A DNA stretch of 64,000 nt from a virus: positions 1 through 64,000 of the IMG/VR virus record IMGVR_UViG_3300017991_004311; one strand, written 5' to 3'. Under the pieces are notes generated by a model, which had not been told where the DNA came from, did no database searches, and saw only the letters and a program-made list of their open reading frames with translations. Numbering within the stretch: the first letter of the stretch is position 1; each line of letters starts with the position of its first letter. Shown here piece by piece: positions 24,709-32,885 of this stretch. The translations under genes were made by a program, and so were the position numbers.

Positions 24709-24887
24709 GTCTCCCGGTGCTCATGGGGTGGCTGAACGATAGGCAGCGTTACGCCGACAAGCAGATGCACTGGTTCGCGGTCAAGGGCGACGAGGAGCAT
24801 AGGATGTACTGGCGGGGGGCGTTCAACGCAATACGGACCACGCGTCAGTACCTGAGCGGACTGGAGGGCGGCGATGGACGAGCATGA
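24663..24887 (+). CDS. Small hypothetical protein
   Basis: 74 residues overlapping both neighbours in other frames. Helical, with a YADKQMHWFAVKGDEEHRMYW segment. Coupled to the polymerase gene by a 14-base overlap. Confidence 0.55.
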   Translation: MGNNAMDERAPGPSVSLPVLMGWLNDRQRYADKQMHWFAVKGDEEHRMYWRGAFNAIRTTRQYLSGLEGGDGRA

Positions 24888-27800
24888 GGGGTACCGGTTC
24901 CCGCAGCTCCACTTGCACACGGAGTATTCCTACCTTGATTCGATGGTGCGTCTGGACGAGCTGCTGGAGTTTGCGGCGCGCCGGTCGATCCCGGCGCTGG
25001 CCGTCACCGACCACGGGAACATTGACGCGGCGGTGCGCTTCTCCCGGGAATGCGCGGAGCGCGGCATCAGGCCGATCATCGGATGCGAGGCGTACCTGTG
25101 CACCGACCTGGAGCGGGTGAGGGCGAGGGAGGAGAAACGCGCTCACATCACTTTCTGGGTGAGGTCGGACGAGGGCTTCGCGAACCTCACACGGATGCTC
25201 TCGGAGGCGAATCTCGACCATTTCTACCGGAAGCCGCACATCCCGGTGGACACGCTCTACCGGCACCTCGGCGGCCTGGTGGTCGGAAGTGCGTGCTACG
25301 CCTCGTTCCTCTCGTGGGGGACGGGCCGGGAGATCGCGGCCAACCTTCGGGACATCCTCGGCCCGGATTTCTACGTGGAGATGATGCCCTTCGCGCACGA
25401 ACCGTTCCTCAGTTACTACCGGGACACGGCACAGGCCGCGCGCAACCTCGACCTCCCGATCGTGGCCACCAACGACGTGCACTACCTCCACCACGGTGAT
25501 GACATCACGCACGAGACCGTGGTGAACATCGGGTCGAGGAAGCGGAGGGACGATCCGGACCGGCGGCGCTATTCGGTGCGCGAGCTCTGGTACCGGAGCG
25601 AGGAGCAAATGGTGCGCGCCTTCCTGGACCAGGGGGTGCTCACCTCGGACGAGATCATCGCGGCGCTCTCGAACGCCTACGCCATCAGCGAGAAGTGCGC
25701 CGGGTTCACGCTCCCCGCTCACGGACCCTCGCTTCCCGTTCCGCCCGGAATCGACGGCACTCCGCAAGAGGCGCTTGCCGCGCTCTGCCAGCGGGGCATG
25801 AGGCGGAGGAAACTGGCGGGGATCGCGAAGTACGAGGAGCGGCTGGCGGCGGAGCTTCGCCAGATCGCAAGGAGCGGCTTCGACGCCTATTTTCTCGTCG
25901 TGCACGAACTCATGGAGTGGGCGCACAAGCGGGGGATCATGACCTCGCCGTGTCGCGGGAGCGTGGGCGGGAGCCTGACGGCGTATGCGCTCGGCATCAC
26001 CGAGATCGACCCCCTGCGGTACGGGTTGGTGTTCGAGCGGTTCATCGCACCGGGCAGGATCGACTTCCCGGACATCGACCTCGATTTCGAGGACGCGCGC
26101 CGGGAAGAGGTCAAGGCCCACCTGCGGAAGGTCTACGGGGAGCGCTCGGTGGCGGCTGTGTCGGTGATGGGGACCATGCGGGCGAGGCAGGCGCTCCGGG
26201 ACGTGGCGCGCTACCACGGTGTGGCGCTGGCGGAGGTGGACGCGTGTGCCAAGGCGATCCCTCAGGACATCGACACGGGGGAGTCGGGGTTGAGGGTGGC
26301 CCGGAAGCGATCGGAGACGGTGACCGCGTTCGCGCACAAGTACCCGGACGTGTTCGGCCAGGCGGTGCGCCTGGAGGGAATGGTCCGCCACAGGGGGGTG
26401 CACGCGGCCGGGGTGGTGCTCTCCGATGGGGACCTGATCGATTCGGGCCGGTGCGTGCTCCAGAGGACCAAGGAGGGGCTGACAGTCAACTGGGACAAGG
26501 ACTGTCTGGAGGCGATGGGCTTCGTGAAGTTCGACATCCTGGGCCTGGCCACGCTGAGCGTGCTCTCCGACGTGCGGAGGGCCATCGGCGGCGGGTTCCG
26601 GTTCGTCGACCTCCCGCTCGACGATCCCGCGGTGTTCCGCCTCCTGCGCGAGGGCGACGGTGTCGGGGTGTTCCAGCTCGGGACCACGGGCATCAGGAGC
26701 GCCATCGGGAAGGTCGGGGTCTCGTCCTTCGAGGACCTGGTGGCGATAAACGCGCTCTACCGGCCCGGCACGCTCAGGACGGGCATCCTGGACGACTACG
26801 CGGACCGGAAGGCGGGGAGGCAGCCGGTCGAGCGGATCCACCCCATCTACGATGAGATCACGAAGGCGACCTACGGGCTCATCGTGTACCAGGAACAGGT
26901 GATGTGGCTGCTCTCGCGCCTGGCGGGTTTCCCCTGGGAGAAGACCGACCGGGTGCGGAAGATCATCTCCAAGAGCAAGGGGGTGAGGCAGTTCCAGCGC
27001 TACGAGCGCGAGTTCGTGACCGGGTGCGTGGAGAGGGGGACGCTGGACGGGGACACGGCCCGGACGCTCTATCAGCGCCTGCGGCAGTTCAGCCAGTACG
27101 CGTTCAACCGCTCCCATTCCGTGGGCTACACCATGCTCGGGTATTGGACCGCATGGTGCAAGGCGCACCATCGGCGGGAGTTCATGGCCGCGCTCCTGCG
27201 GCACACGGGCAGCGACGACAAGGTGGCCGGCTACGTGAACGACGCGCGCTACCACGGGATCGAGGTGGTCGACCCGCACGTGAATGCGAGCGGGGTCTCA
27301 TGGGAAATACGCGACGGGAGGCTGGTGGCCGGGCTCACCACGGTCAAGGGCATCGCGGCCGCGTCGGCGGAGAGGATCGTGCGTGTGCGCGGGGGGAAGC
27401 CGTTCAGCGGTTCGCTCGACTTCGAGATGCGTTCCCAGGGGACGGGCAGGTCTGTGCTGGAGGCGCTCGGGCGCGCCGGGGCGTTAGAGGGCCTGGCCGA
27501 GTGCGAGATCGATCGGGCGGCTGCGCTCCCCTACACGGCCAGGGGGGCGTACCCGAGGCTGAAGCTGTTCCTGCGCCGGAACGCGCCCAGGCAGCGGTTG
27601 GGGGAGGGTGCGATCGAGCGCATGGCCTCGGGGAACATCGGGGGGGTGGCGTTCGATGCGCTGAGGATCAGGAAGCTCGGGGACGCCGAGATGGAGGTGT
27701 TGCGCGCACCGGTGCTCGCGTGCAGGGCGTGTCCGCTGAGGAAGGAGGCGTCGACCCCGGTCCCGCTGGAGGGCGGCACGCTCAACGTGATGATCGTGTG

Positions 27801-28257
27801 CGAGGCCCCGGGGAAGGTGGAGGACCGCGAGGGGCGGCCGCTGGTGGGCCCGGCGGGAAGGCTCTTGTTCGAGCAGATGGAGGCGGCGGGACTGCGCCGG
27901 GAGTACTTCTACCTGGCGAACGCGGTGCGGTGCTGGCCCTCGAAGAGCGGCCGGCCGTCCATGAAGCAGGTGGACGAGTGCTCGAAGCACCTGCGCGCGG
28001 AGATGGAGCGGGTACAGCCGTGCCTGGTGCTGGCGGCGGGGAACATGGCGCGGTACGCGTTCACGGGCGAGAAGGCGGGCATCATGAGCCACAACGCCGA
28101 ATTGGCATGGAGCGAGCGGTACGGGTGCTTCGTGCTCTTCACCATCCATCCCTCGGCGGTGCTCAGGGACAAGGGAAACGCGCCCATGCTGCGCGAGGCG
28201 ATCGGGAGACTGCACGGACTCATCTTCGCCATGTCGGGGAAGGGGGGTGCCGGATAG
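24874..28257 (+). CDS. DNA polymerase III alpha subunit (DnaE-like) fused to family 4 uracil-DNA glycosylase
   Basis: 1127 residues. N-terminal PHP domain (LHLHTEYSYLD ~13-23, TDHGN ~47). Polymerase core with CRGSVGGSLTAYALG (~358), PDIDLDFE at 399-406 carrying two catalytic Asp, and KFDILGL with the third Asp near 554. From ~945 a second enzyme begins: CRACPL (C950), CEAPGKVEDREGRPLVGPAG (~976, UDG motif 1), NAVRCWP, VDECSKHL and HPS (H1092). The four Cys fit the 4Fe-4S cluster of family 4 UDGs. The usual DnaE C-terminal OB and tau-binding parts are missing, as if replaced by the glycosylase. Predicted to replicate phage DNA and survey for uracil. Confidence 0.9.
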   Translation: MDEHEGYRFPQLHLHTEYSYLDSMVRLDELLEFAARRSIPALAVTDHGNIDAAVRFSRECAERGIRPIIGCEAYLCTDLERVRAREEKRAHITFWVRSDEGFANLTRMLSEANLDHFYRKPHIPVDTLYRHLGGLVVGSACYASFLSWGTGREIAANLRDILGPDFYVEMMPFAHEPFLSYYRDTAQAARNLDLPIVATNDVHYLHHGDDITHETVVNIGSRKRRDDPDRRRYSVRELWYRSEEQMVRAFLDQGVLTSDEIIAALSNAYAISEKCAGFTLPAHGPSLPVPPGIDGTPQEALAALCQRGMRRRKLAGIAKYEERLAAELRQIARSGFDAYFLVVHELMEWAHKRGIMTSPCRGSVGGSLTAYALGITEIDPLRYGLVFERFIAPGRIDFPDIDLDFEDARREEVKAHLRKVYGERSVAAVSVMGTMRARQALRDVARYHGVALAEVDACAKAIPQDIDTGESGLRVARKRSETVTAFAHKYPDVFGQAVRLEGMVRHRGVHAAGVVLSDGDLIDSGRCVLQRTKEGLTVNWDKDCLEAMGFVKFDILGLATLSVLSDVRRAIGGGFRFVDLPLDDPAVFRLLREGDGVGVFQLGTTGIRSAIGKVGVSSFEDLVAINALYRPGTLRTGILDDYADRKAGRQPVERIHPIYDEITKATYGLIVYQEQVMWLLSRLAGFPWEKTDRVRKIISKSKGVRQFQRYEREFVTGCVERGTLDGDTARTLYQRLRQFSQYAFNRSHSVGYTMLGYWTAWCKAHHRREFMAALLRHTGSDDKVAGYVNDARYHGIEVVDPHVNASGVSWEIRDGRLVAGLTTVKGIAAASAERIVRVRGGKPFSGSLDFEMRSQGTGRSVLEALGRAGALEGLAECEIDRAAALPYTARGAYPRLKLFLRRNAPRQRLGEGAIERMASGNIGGVAFDALRIRKLGDAEMEVLRAPVLACRACPLRKEASTPVPLEGGTLNVMIVCEAPGKVEDREGRPLVGPAGRLLFEQMEAAGLRREYFYLANAVRCWPSKSGRPSMKQVDECSKHLRAEMERVQPCLVLAAGNMARYAFTGEKAGIMSHNAELAWSERYGCFVLFTIHPSAVLRDKGNAPMLREAIGRLHGLIFAMSGKGGAG

Positions 28258-28276
28258 TACCGGACCACCTCGGCCG

Positions 28277-28289
28277 TTTGGTGTTAATA
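28277..28289 (+). promoter_or_regulatory. TTTGGTGTTAATA box, copy 3
   Basis: Exact TTTGGTGTTAATA between the polymerase stop and the next gene, 22 bases before its ATG. The following TAAATAAA is AT-rich. Confidence 0.5.
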
Positions 28290-28311
28290 TAAATAAACAC
28301 AGGAGGTGCGG

Positions 28312-28731
28312 ATGAAACGGACCCCGCGCGAGATCATGGTCGGCGACGAGAACGTGTCCCAGCAGCTCATTATCGACCAGACGCGCATTGAGGAGGAACT
28401 GAGTAGGAGCGCATCGCTTTACGCGTGGTGGGCGGTGCAGGAGGTCAAGGCGAAGGACGCCTTGGACGCGTACGAGGGGCAGGCGGCGAGGAAGCTGCGC
28501 GACGGCCCGGACAGGATGAGCGAGACGAGGATCGCGTCCGAGTTGAAGACCGACGGGGACTACCTGCGCCACAAGAGGCGGTACCATACGATGCAAGTAA
28601 TCGCCAACGCCTTCGAGCTCAGGGCGTACGCGGTCAGGGCGATGTCGAAGAGACAGGAGAATCTCATGTCGCTGGAGGCAAGGAAGGTGTACGCTGATTC
28701 TATCGTGAAAGGAGGCGATAATGCCGGTTGA
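28312..28731 (+). CDS. Hypothetical helical protein, possible recombination mediator
   Basis: 139 residues from ATG 28312 (AGGAGG five bases upstream). All-helical and charged. Size, composition and position directly before the SSB and RecA genes are reminiscent of T4 UvsY, which loads UvsX, but I see no decisive motif. Confidence 0.5.
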   Translation: MKRTPREIMVGDENVSQQLIIDQTRIEEELSRSASLYAWWAVQEVKAKDALDAYEGQAARKLRDGPDRMSETRIASELKTDGDYLRHKRRYHTMQVIANAFELRAYAVRAMSKRQENLMSLEARKVYADSIVKGGDNAG

Positions 28732-29656
28732 TATCGACGAATTAATAAGGAAACATCAGCAACTCAAGAGGAAGATGAAGGGTGGCTCTATCCCGAATCT
28801 CGACTGGGAGGGGAGTATATGGGTGCGTATCCTCCCGCCATGGAAGCTGGAGGCGTCATTCTATGCCGAATTTCCAGTGCATTATCTGCCGATGCCAGAT
28901 GCCCCCTCAAAGAGCCGTCCGTGGCAGTGTCTGCGCTATGCTGAGGAGCAGGCACTTGAGGATTGCCCGCTATGTCAGATTGAGCGGGCGTTGCGTGATA
29001 AGGGTGGTAGTGATACGAATGAAGCGAGGGAGATGCGTCGGAAGCTCCGGTTCGCGATGAATGTACTGGTCCGGGATACGGGGGAAGTCAACGTGCTCGT
29101 TTGCGGTCCGAAACTCTTTACCCAGATTTTGGCCCTTTTCGCCAATCCGCATTATGGCAACATCACAAAGCCGGATACGGGAACGGACCTGACGTTGGTG
29201 AAGGAGCGGACGGGATCGGGGCGTAAGGACGTTGATTACCAGACACAGACGGTCCCGAACTCCAAGCCGCTGAAGGATTCGGAGTGGAAGGGGAAGCTCT
29301 ACGATTTGGATAAGGTATTTCGTGTGTGGACCAGCGAGCAGCTCATCGCCGCCTACAAGGGCGAGGAGGTTGAGGGCGATCCGGACCTGGAATCAGAACA
29401 GGGCGACGGTTCCGGGGTGGCGATGAACGAGGACGAGGCCGAGCGTCGGGAGATGCGGGACGAAGGGATGGTTCAGGGCGCACCGCAGCAGGCCCGTCCC
29501 CGGTGCTTCGGTTCCTACGACAAGGGCGACGCATCCTGCGTGTCCTGCGCGTGGGCGGAGGAGTGCCGGGCCAAGGGCGCGTCGAAGCAGGAGGCGCCGA
29601 AGCAGGACGACGTGAACAGTATCCTGGATGAGATCCATCGGGGGAGCGGCACGTGA
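28721..29656 (+). CDS. Single-stranded DNA-binding protein, gp32-like
   Basis: 311 residues. N-terminal LIRKHQQLKRKMKG precedes a core with WVRILPPWK, EFPVHYLP, WQCLRYAEEQALEDCPLC and HYGNITKPDTGTDLTL, matching the zinc-containing gp32-type core of phage SSBs (His and Cys ligands visible). An acidic Glu/Asp-rich C-terminal region follows, with an extra Cys cluster (CFGSYDKGDASCVSCAWAEEC). It coats ssDNA for replication and RecA loading. Confidence 0.8.
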   Translation: MPVDIDELIRKHQQLKRKMKGGSIPNLDWEGSIWVRILPPWKLEASFYAEFPVHYLPMPDAPSKSRPWQCLRYAEEQALEDCPLCQIERALRDKGGSDTNEAREMRRKLRFAMNVLVRDTGEVNVLVCGPKLFTQILALFANPHYGNITKPDTGTDLTLVKERTGSGRKDVDYQTQTVPNSKPLKDSEWKGKLYDLDKVFRVWTSEQLIAAYKGEEVEGDPDLESEQGDGSGVAMNEDEAERREMRDEGMVQGAPQQARPRCFGSYDKGDASCVSCAWAEECRAKGASKQEAPKQDDVNSILDEIHRGSGT

Positions 29657-30630
29657 AGCGCCAACCGAATCAGCGCAAGGCGGCGATAGGAAAGATCGCC
29701 GAAGGCATCGAGGCGGAGCACGGCAACGTGCTCCGCCGGATCAAGGAGGTTGAGTACCTTGGCACCGGGATACGCGCGCTCGACTGGGCGCTCGGCAGGG
29801 GACTCCCGGTCGGGCGGATGACCGAGGTGTTCGGGGAGTTCGCCACGGGCAAGAGCGTCCTCGGTCTCCAACTCGCGGCCAAGGTGCAGCGCGAGGGCGG
29901 AGTGTCGATCGTCGTCGACAGCGAGCGCAGGTTCAGCGTGTCCATGGCGAAGGCGTTGGGGATCGACACAGAGGAGGTTATCTACATCCCCGGCACGTGC
30001 CTGGAGGAGACCTACGACCGGATGGCGACGGCGGTCGCGAAGGCGCGGGAGCACTTCGACGGCGACATCTACCTGATGTGGGACTCGCTCGGTTCCACCC
30101 AGTCGCGCGACGAGATGGAGGGGAAGGTAGACCTCGGCGGCCAGCGCGGGAGGCGGGCCTACGCGAACAGCGTGGGTTTGGCGAAGATGACGCCCCTTAT
30201 CGACGATTGTCGGGTGGCGTTCTACATGGTCAACCAGCTCCGGGTGAAGCCGGACGTGGTGTACGGGAAGACGTGGTACACGATGGGCGGGAAGGCCCCG
30301 GAATTCTACTCGACGGTGCAGGTGATGCTGAGCAAGGGCAAGGAGATCGAGGGGGAGCGCCGGGAGATCGTCGGTCAGCGCGGGAAGCTCAGGGTGGTGA
30401 AGAACACGGTCGCGCCTCCGTTCCGGGGGTTCGAATTCGAGCTGTTCTTCGATCGGGGCATCCCGGAGGAGAGCGGGTGGGTGGATACCCTGGTGCAGCG
30501 CGGCCTGGTCATCGTCTCCGGGGGATGGTGTTATGTGAACGCCGACAAGGAGAAGCGGAAGTTCCGGAAAGCCGATATCGTGAAGTTCCTGGCGGAGCAC
30601 CCGGAGCTGGAGAAGGTCGTTACCGGGTAA
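29653..30630 (+). CDS. RecA/UvsX-type recombinase
   Basis: 325 residues, GTG start overlapping the SSB stop. Walker A GEFATGKS at 61-68, Walker B-like IYLMWDSLGS, and MVNQLRVKPDVVYGKTWYTMGG as in RecA loop L2 and flanking region. Mediates strand exchange, with the SSB, SbcCD and UvsW-like genes forming a T4-like recombination-dependent replication set. The last codons overlap the small palindrome at 30618. Confidence 0.9.
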   Translation: MKRQPNQRKAAIGKIAEGIEAEHGNVLRRIKEVEYLGTGIRALDWALGRGLPVGRMTEVFGEFATGKSVLGLQLAAKVQREGGVSIVVDSERRFSVSMAKALGIDTEEVIYIPGTCLEETYDRMATAVAKAREHFDGDIYLMWDSLGSTQSRDEMEGKVDLGGQRGRRAYANSVGLAKMTPLIDDCRVAFYMVNQLRVKPDVVYGKTWYTMGGKAPEFYSTVQVMLSKGKEIEGERREIVGQRGKLRVVKNTVAPPFRGFEFELFFDRGIPEESGWVDTLVQRGLVIVSGGWCYVNADKEKRKFRKADIVKFLAEHPELEKVVTG

Positions 30631-30632
30631 CG
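30618..30632. promoter_or_regulatory. Small palindrome CGTTACC-G-GGTAACG at recA stop
   Basis: Seven-base arms around one G, containing the recA TAA. It shares the core TTACC-N-GGTAA with the palindromes at 44442 and 55514, so it may be a divergent member or chance. Confidence 0.35.
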
Positions 30633-30641
30633 GGAGGAGCC

Positions 30642-31163
30642 ATGGACCAAAGAGGAAGCAGGACGAAGGGCGACCGCTACGAGCGGAGGATCGCGCGCAT
30701 CATCGGTGATTGGTGGGGCAGGCCGGTGTACCGTACTCCGCGCTCTGGCGGCACGCACTGGAAGGGTGATTTGATTTGTACGGAGGAGGCGCTCCCGTTC
30801 TCGGTGGAGTGCAAGAAACGGGAGAGCTGGAGCTTCCGGGACCTGTTCTCGGGGCATGTCGGGAAGGACAACCTGTGGGGTTTCTGGAGCCAATGTCTGG
30901 ACGCGGCGGAGGAGGACAGGCGCATCCCGCTCCTGGTGTTCTCGAAGAACCGCCAGATGGATTACGCCATGGTGGCGGTGCGGACATTTTCTAAGCTTTG
31001 GGATTTGTTTGGCAAGGATGGTGGCATGATCAAGTGCGTAACTGCGCAGGATTCGGTTCGTAAGGGTAAGTATGTGTACGTAGTGCCCTTGGTTGACTTA
31101 CTGGCGTGGATGGACGTCGGAATGTTCGATGACATAGCGGTAGAAGGGGAGGTTTGGTGTTAA
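30642..31163 (+). CDS. PD-(D/E)XK nuclease, Holliday-junction-resolvase-like
   Basis: 173 residues from ATG 30642 (GGGAGGAGCC upstream). KGDRYERRIARII, TPRSGGTHWKGDLIC and FSVECKKRESWSF give the E...GD...ExK layout of Hjc/VRR-like nucleases (Asp in KGDL, Glu and Lys in VECKK). Between recA and sbcDC, a junction or replication-intermediate nuclease is the natural reading. Confidence 0.7.
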   Translation: MDQRGSRTKGDRYERRIARIIGDWWGRPVYRTPRSGGTHWKGDLICTEEALPFSVECKKRESWSFRDLFSGHVGKDNLWGFWSQCLDAAEEDRRIPLLVFSKNRQMDYAMVAVRTFSKLWDLFGKDGGMIKCVTAQDSVRKGKYVYVVPLVDLLAWMDVGMFDDIAVEGEVWC

Positions 31164-31165
31164 TA
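31153..31165 (+). promoter_or_regulatory. TTTGGTGTTAATA box, copy 4
   Basis: Exact match overlapping the nuclease stop and the GTG start of the next small gene. Confidence 0.4.
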
Positions 31166-31321
31166 CTGGTAGCGATAGTCGGCGGGTTCGTGGTCGGACT
31201 GTGCGGGGGTATCCTCCTGACGTTCTGGACGCTGCGCAGGAGGGGGTTCGTGTTCTTCCGGCATAGCACGTGGGTGTACCGGGCCGAGCGGACGATGGGA
31301 GGGGAGGATGACAAACAATGA
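31157..31321 (+). CDS. Small membrane protein
   Basis: 54 residues from GTG 31157 (GGGGAGG upstream). One N-terminal transmembrane helix followed by a basic, aromatic tail. Unknown. Confidence 0.5.
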   Translation: MLILVAIVGGFVVGLCGGILLTFWTLRRRGFVFFRHSTWVYRAERTMGGEDDKQ

Positions 31322-31607
31322 TCCACTCAGTGAGGCCGAGAAGATAGTGGCCGACGAACAGGAACGGCAGGCCAGGATCGAAGCTGACGCGCGAATCGAT
31401 GTTGTGATGAAGAAATATGTTGAGATCTGCGGGGATTTGTATTCTAGATTATACGGTTCTAACGGAGTGTTCGCCGAACCGACTGACAGAATTGAAAAGT
31501 GGTTTGATGATAATTGGAGATTCGTGATTCTTCTGGTATCGGCGACAGCAATCGTAGGTGTAATTACGGTTATTCTGTTGGTTTTTGTGGGCGGGTATTC
31601 ATTTTGA
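31308..31607 (+). CDS. Tail-anchored membrane protein
   Basis: 99 residues, start preceded by GGGAGGGGAGG. Charged helical N-terminus and one C-terminal transmembrane helix (FVILLVSATAIVGVITVILLVFVGG). Unknown. Confidence 0.65.
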   Translation: MTNNDPLSEAEKIVADEQERQARIEADARIDVVMKKYVEICGDLYSRLYGSNGVFAEPTDRIEKWFDDNWRFVILLVSATAIVGVITVILLVFVGGYSF

Positions 31608-31620
31608 CAGGGAGGAGCCA

Positions 31621-31803
31621 ATGTATACCTCGTATATCGTGGGAACGGCGGCGGAGGATATCCACAGGGGACAGGCGGTCTACACTGACCGGACGGGGAG
31701 ACTGCGTTGTCGCCGTGTCAAGGGATGCAAGCTCGTCGGGGTGGCGGCATCAGACGCGCTTTCATGGGATGAGGTCAGGGTGATTCCGGAGATGACACGA
31801 TGA
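31621..31803 (+). CDS. Small beta-rich protein
   Basis: 60 residues from ATG 31621 (GGGAGGAGCC upstream). IHRGQAVYTDRTGRLR...LVGVAASDA resembles the beta fold of small decoration proteins (DUF2190-like), odd among recombination genes. Coupled to sbcD. Confidence 0.55.
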   Translation: MYTSYIVGTAAEDIHRGQAVYTDRTGRLRCRRVKGCKLVGVAASDALSWDEVRVIPEMTR

Positions 31804-32885
31804 GATTCCTCGTGACGGCGGACCTGCACTGTCATAACCACCAGGCGTTCGCCACGTACAATGGCGACGGGGTGAACGAGCGGCTGCTTGATTCGCTGGG
31901 GGTGATCGGGCGGATGGCGGACTACGCGGAGGAGTACGGGATCACACGCCTCGTCATCGCCGGTGACCTCTTCGACAAGCGCACAGCGGTCCAGACCGAC
32001 GTGCTCCATCTGACCTTCGAGGCGATCCTCGCGGTGCGGAGGAGGGGATTATCTCCCATCATCATCACCGGGAACCACGACCAGTTCCTCAGGAACGGCC
32101 GGTACCACGCCACGGCGGTGTTCCAGAACATGGCGCTTGTGGTGGACACGCCGCAGGTGACGATGATGGAGGAAGTCGCGTTCATGTTGTGCCCCTTCAT
32201 CGACGACATGGGGGAACGGAAGGCGGCGCTCGGTCGACTCGCGAGGGCGCAGACGCCGGGTGCCGACCGGAGAATCCTCATCGCCCACACGCCCATAGAC
32301 GATGGTTTTGTCGGAAGTTTCGGTGATTCCGAGGTTATGGTCGACCAGGGCGTGGAAGTGGCCGATTTGGTGCCCGAGGCGTATGATCTTGCCATCTTGG
32401 GGGACTACCATCAGGCCCAAGCGCTCACCGATGACGGGCAGGTATTCTACGTGGGCAGCCCGCTCCAGCTCGACCGGGGCGAGAGCGGGGAGAAGGGGTT
32501 CTGGGAGGTCGAGGCCTCGAAGGGCAAGGTGAATGCCAAAATGGTCCCGGTGGACGCGCCCAGGTTCGTCGATGCCGTCCCTGGCGGCGACGGGGTCGAT
32601 GCGGAGGGCAACTTCGTGACCGCCGTGATCCCGGCCTCCACGCCGAGGCAACAGGAGGAGCGGTTGAGGAAGGCGCTCATGGCGCAGGGGGCGCGCGCGG
32701 TGAGGATCGAGCGGAAGGCGGGCAGGGCGGAGGTGGAGAACCGCCTCGGACTCACTCTGGACATGACCGTGGAGCAGATGATGGGCAGGTACGTGCGGTC
32801 GTTCGGGTGGGACGGAGGGAAGACCGAGGAATATCTCGGCGTGGGCATGGAACTGGTGGGGGGAGGCGCGAATGCTAACCGTTGA
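31800..32885 (+). CDS. SbcD/gp47-like nuclease subunit
   Basis: 361 residues. Calcineurin-type phosphoesterase motifs: ADLHCHNH (I), GDLFDKR (II), GNHD (III), AHTPI, and GDYHQAQ (V). With the next gene it forms the Mre11/Rad50-type complex that processes DNA ends and intermediates. Confidence 0.9.
   Translation: MRFLVTADLHCHNHQAFATYNGDGVNERLLDSLGVIGRMADYAEEYGITRLVIAGDLFDKRTAVQTDVLHLTFEAILAVRRRGLSPIIITGNHDQFLRNGRYHATAVFQNMALVVDTPQVTMMEEVAFMLCPFIDDMGERKAALGRLARAQTPGADRRILIAHTPIDDGFVGSFGDSEVMVDQGVEVADLVPEAYDLAILGDYHQAQALTDDGQVFYVGSPLQLDRGESGEKGFWEVEASKGKVNAKMVPVDAPRFVDAVPGGDGVDAEGNFVTAVIPASTPRQQEERLRKALMAQGARAVRIERKAGRAEVENRLGLTLDMTVEQMMGRYVRSFGWDGGKTEEYLGVGMELVGGGANANR

Noticed and set aside
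24823-27279. Long open frame on the - strand (818 codons)
   Set aside because: It lies opposite the DnaE gene in GC-rich DNA with a strong third-position bias; its translation is Arg/His/Pro/Val-rich with no domain. A codon-bias shadow.
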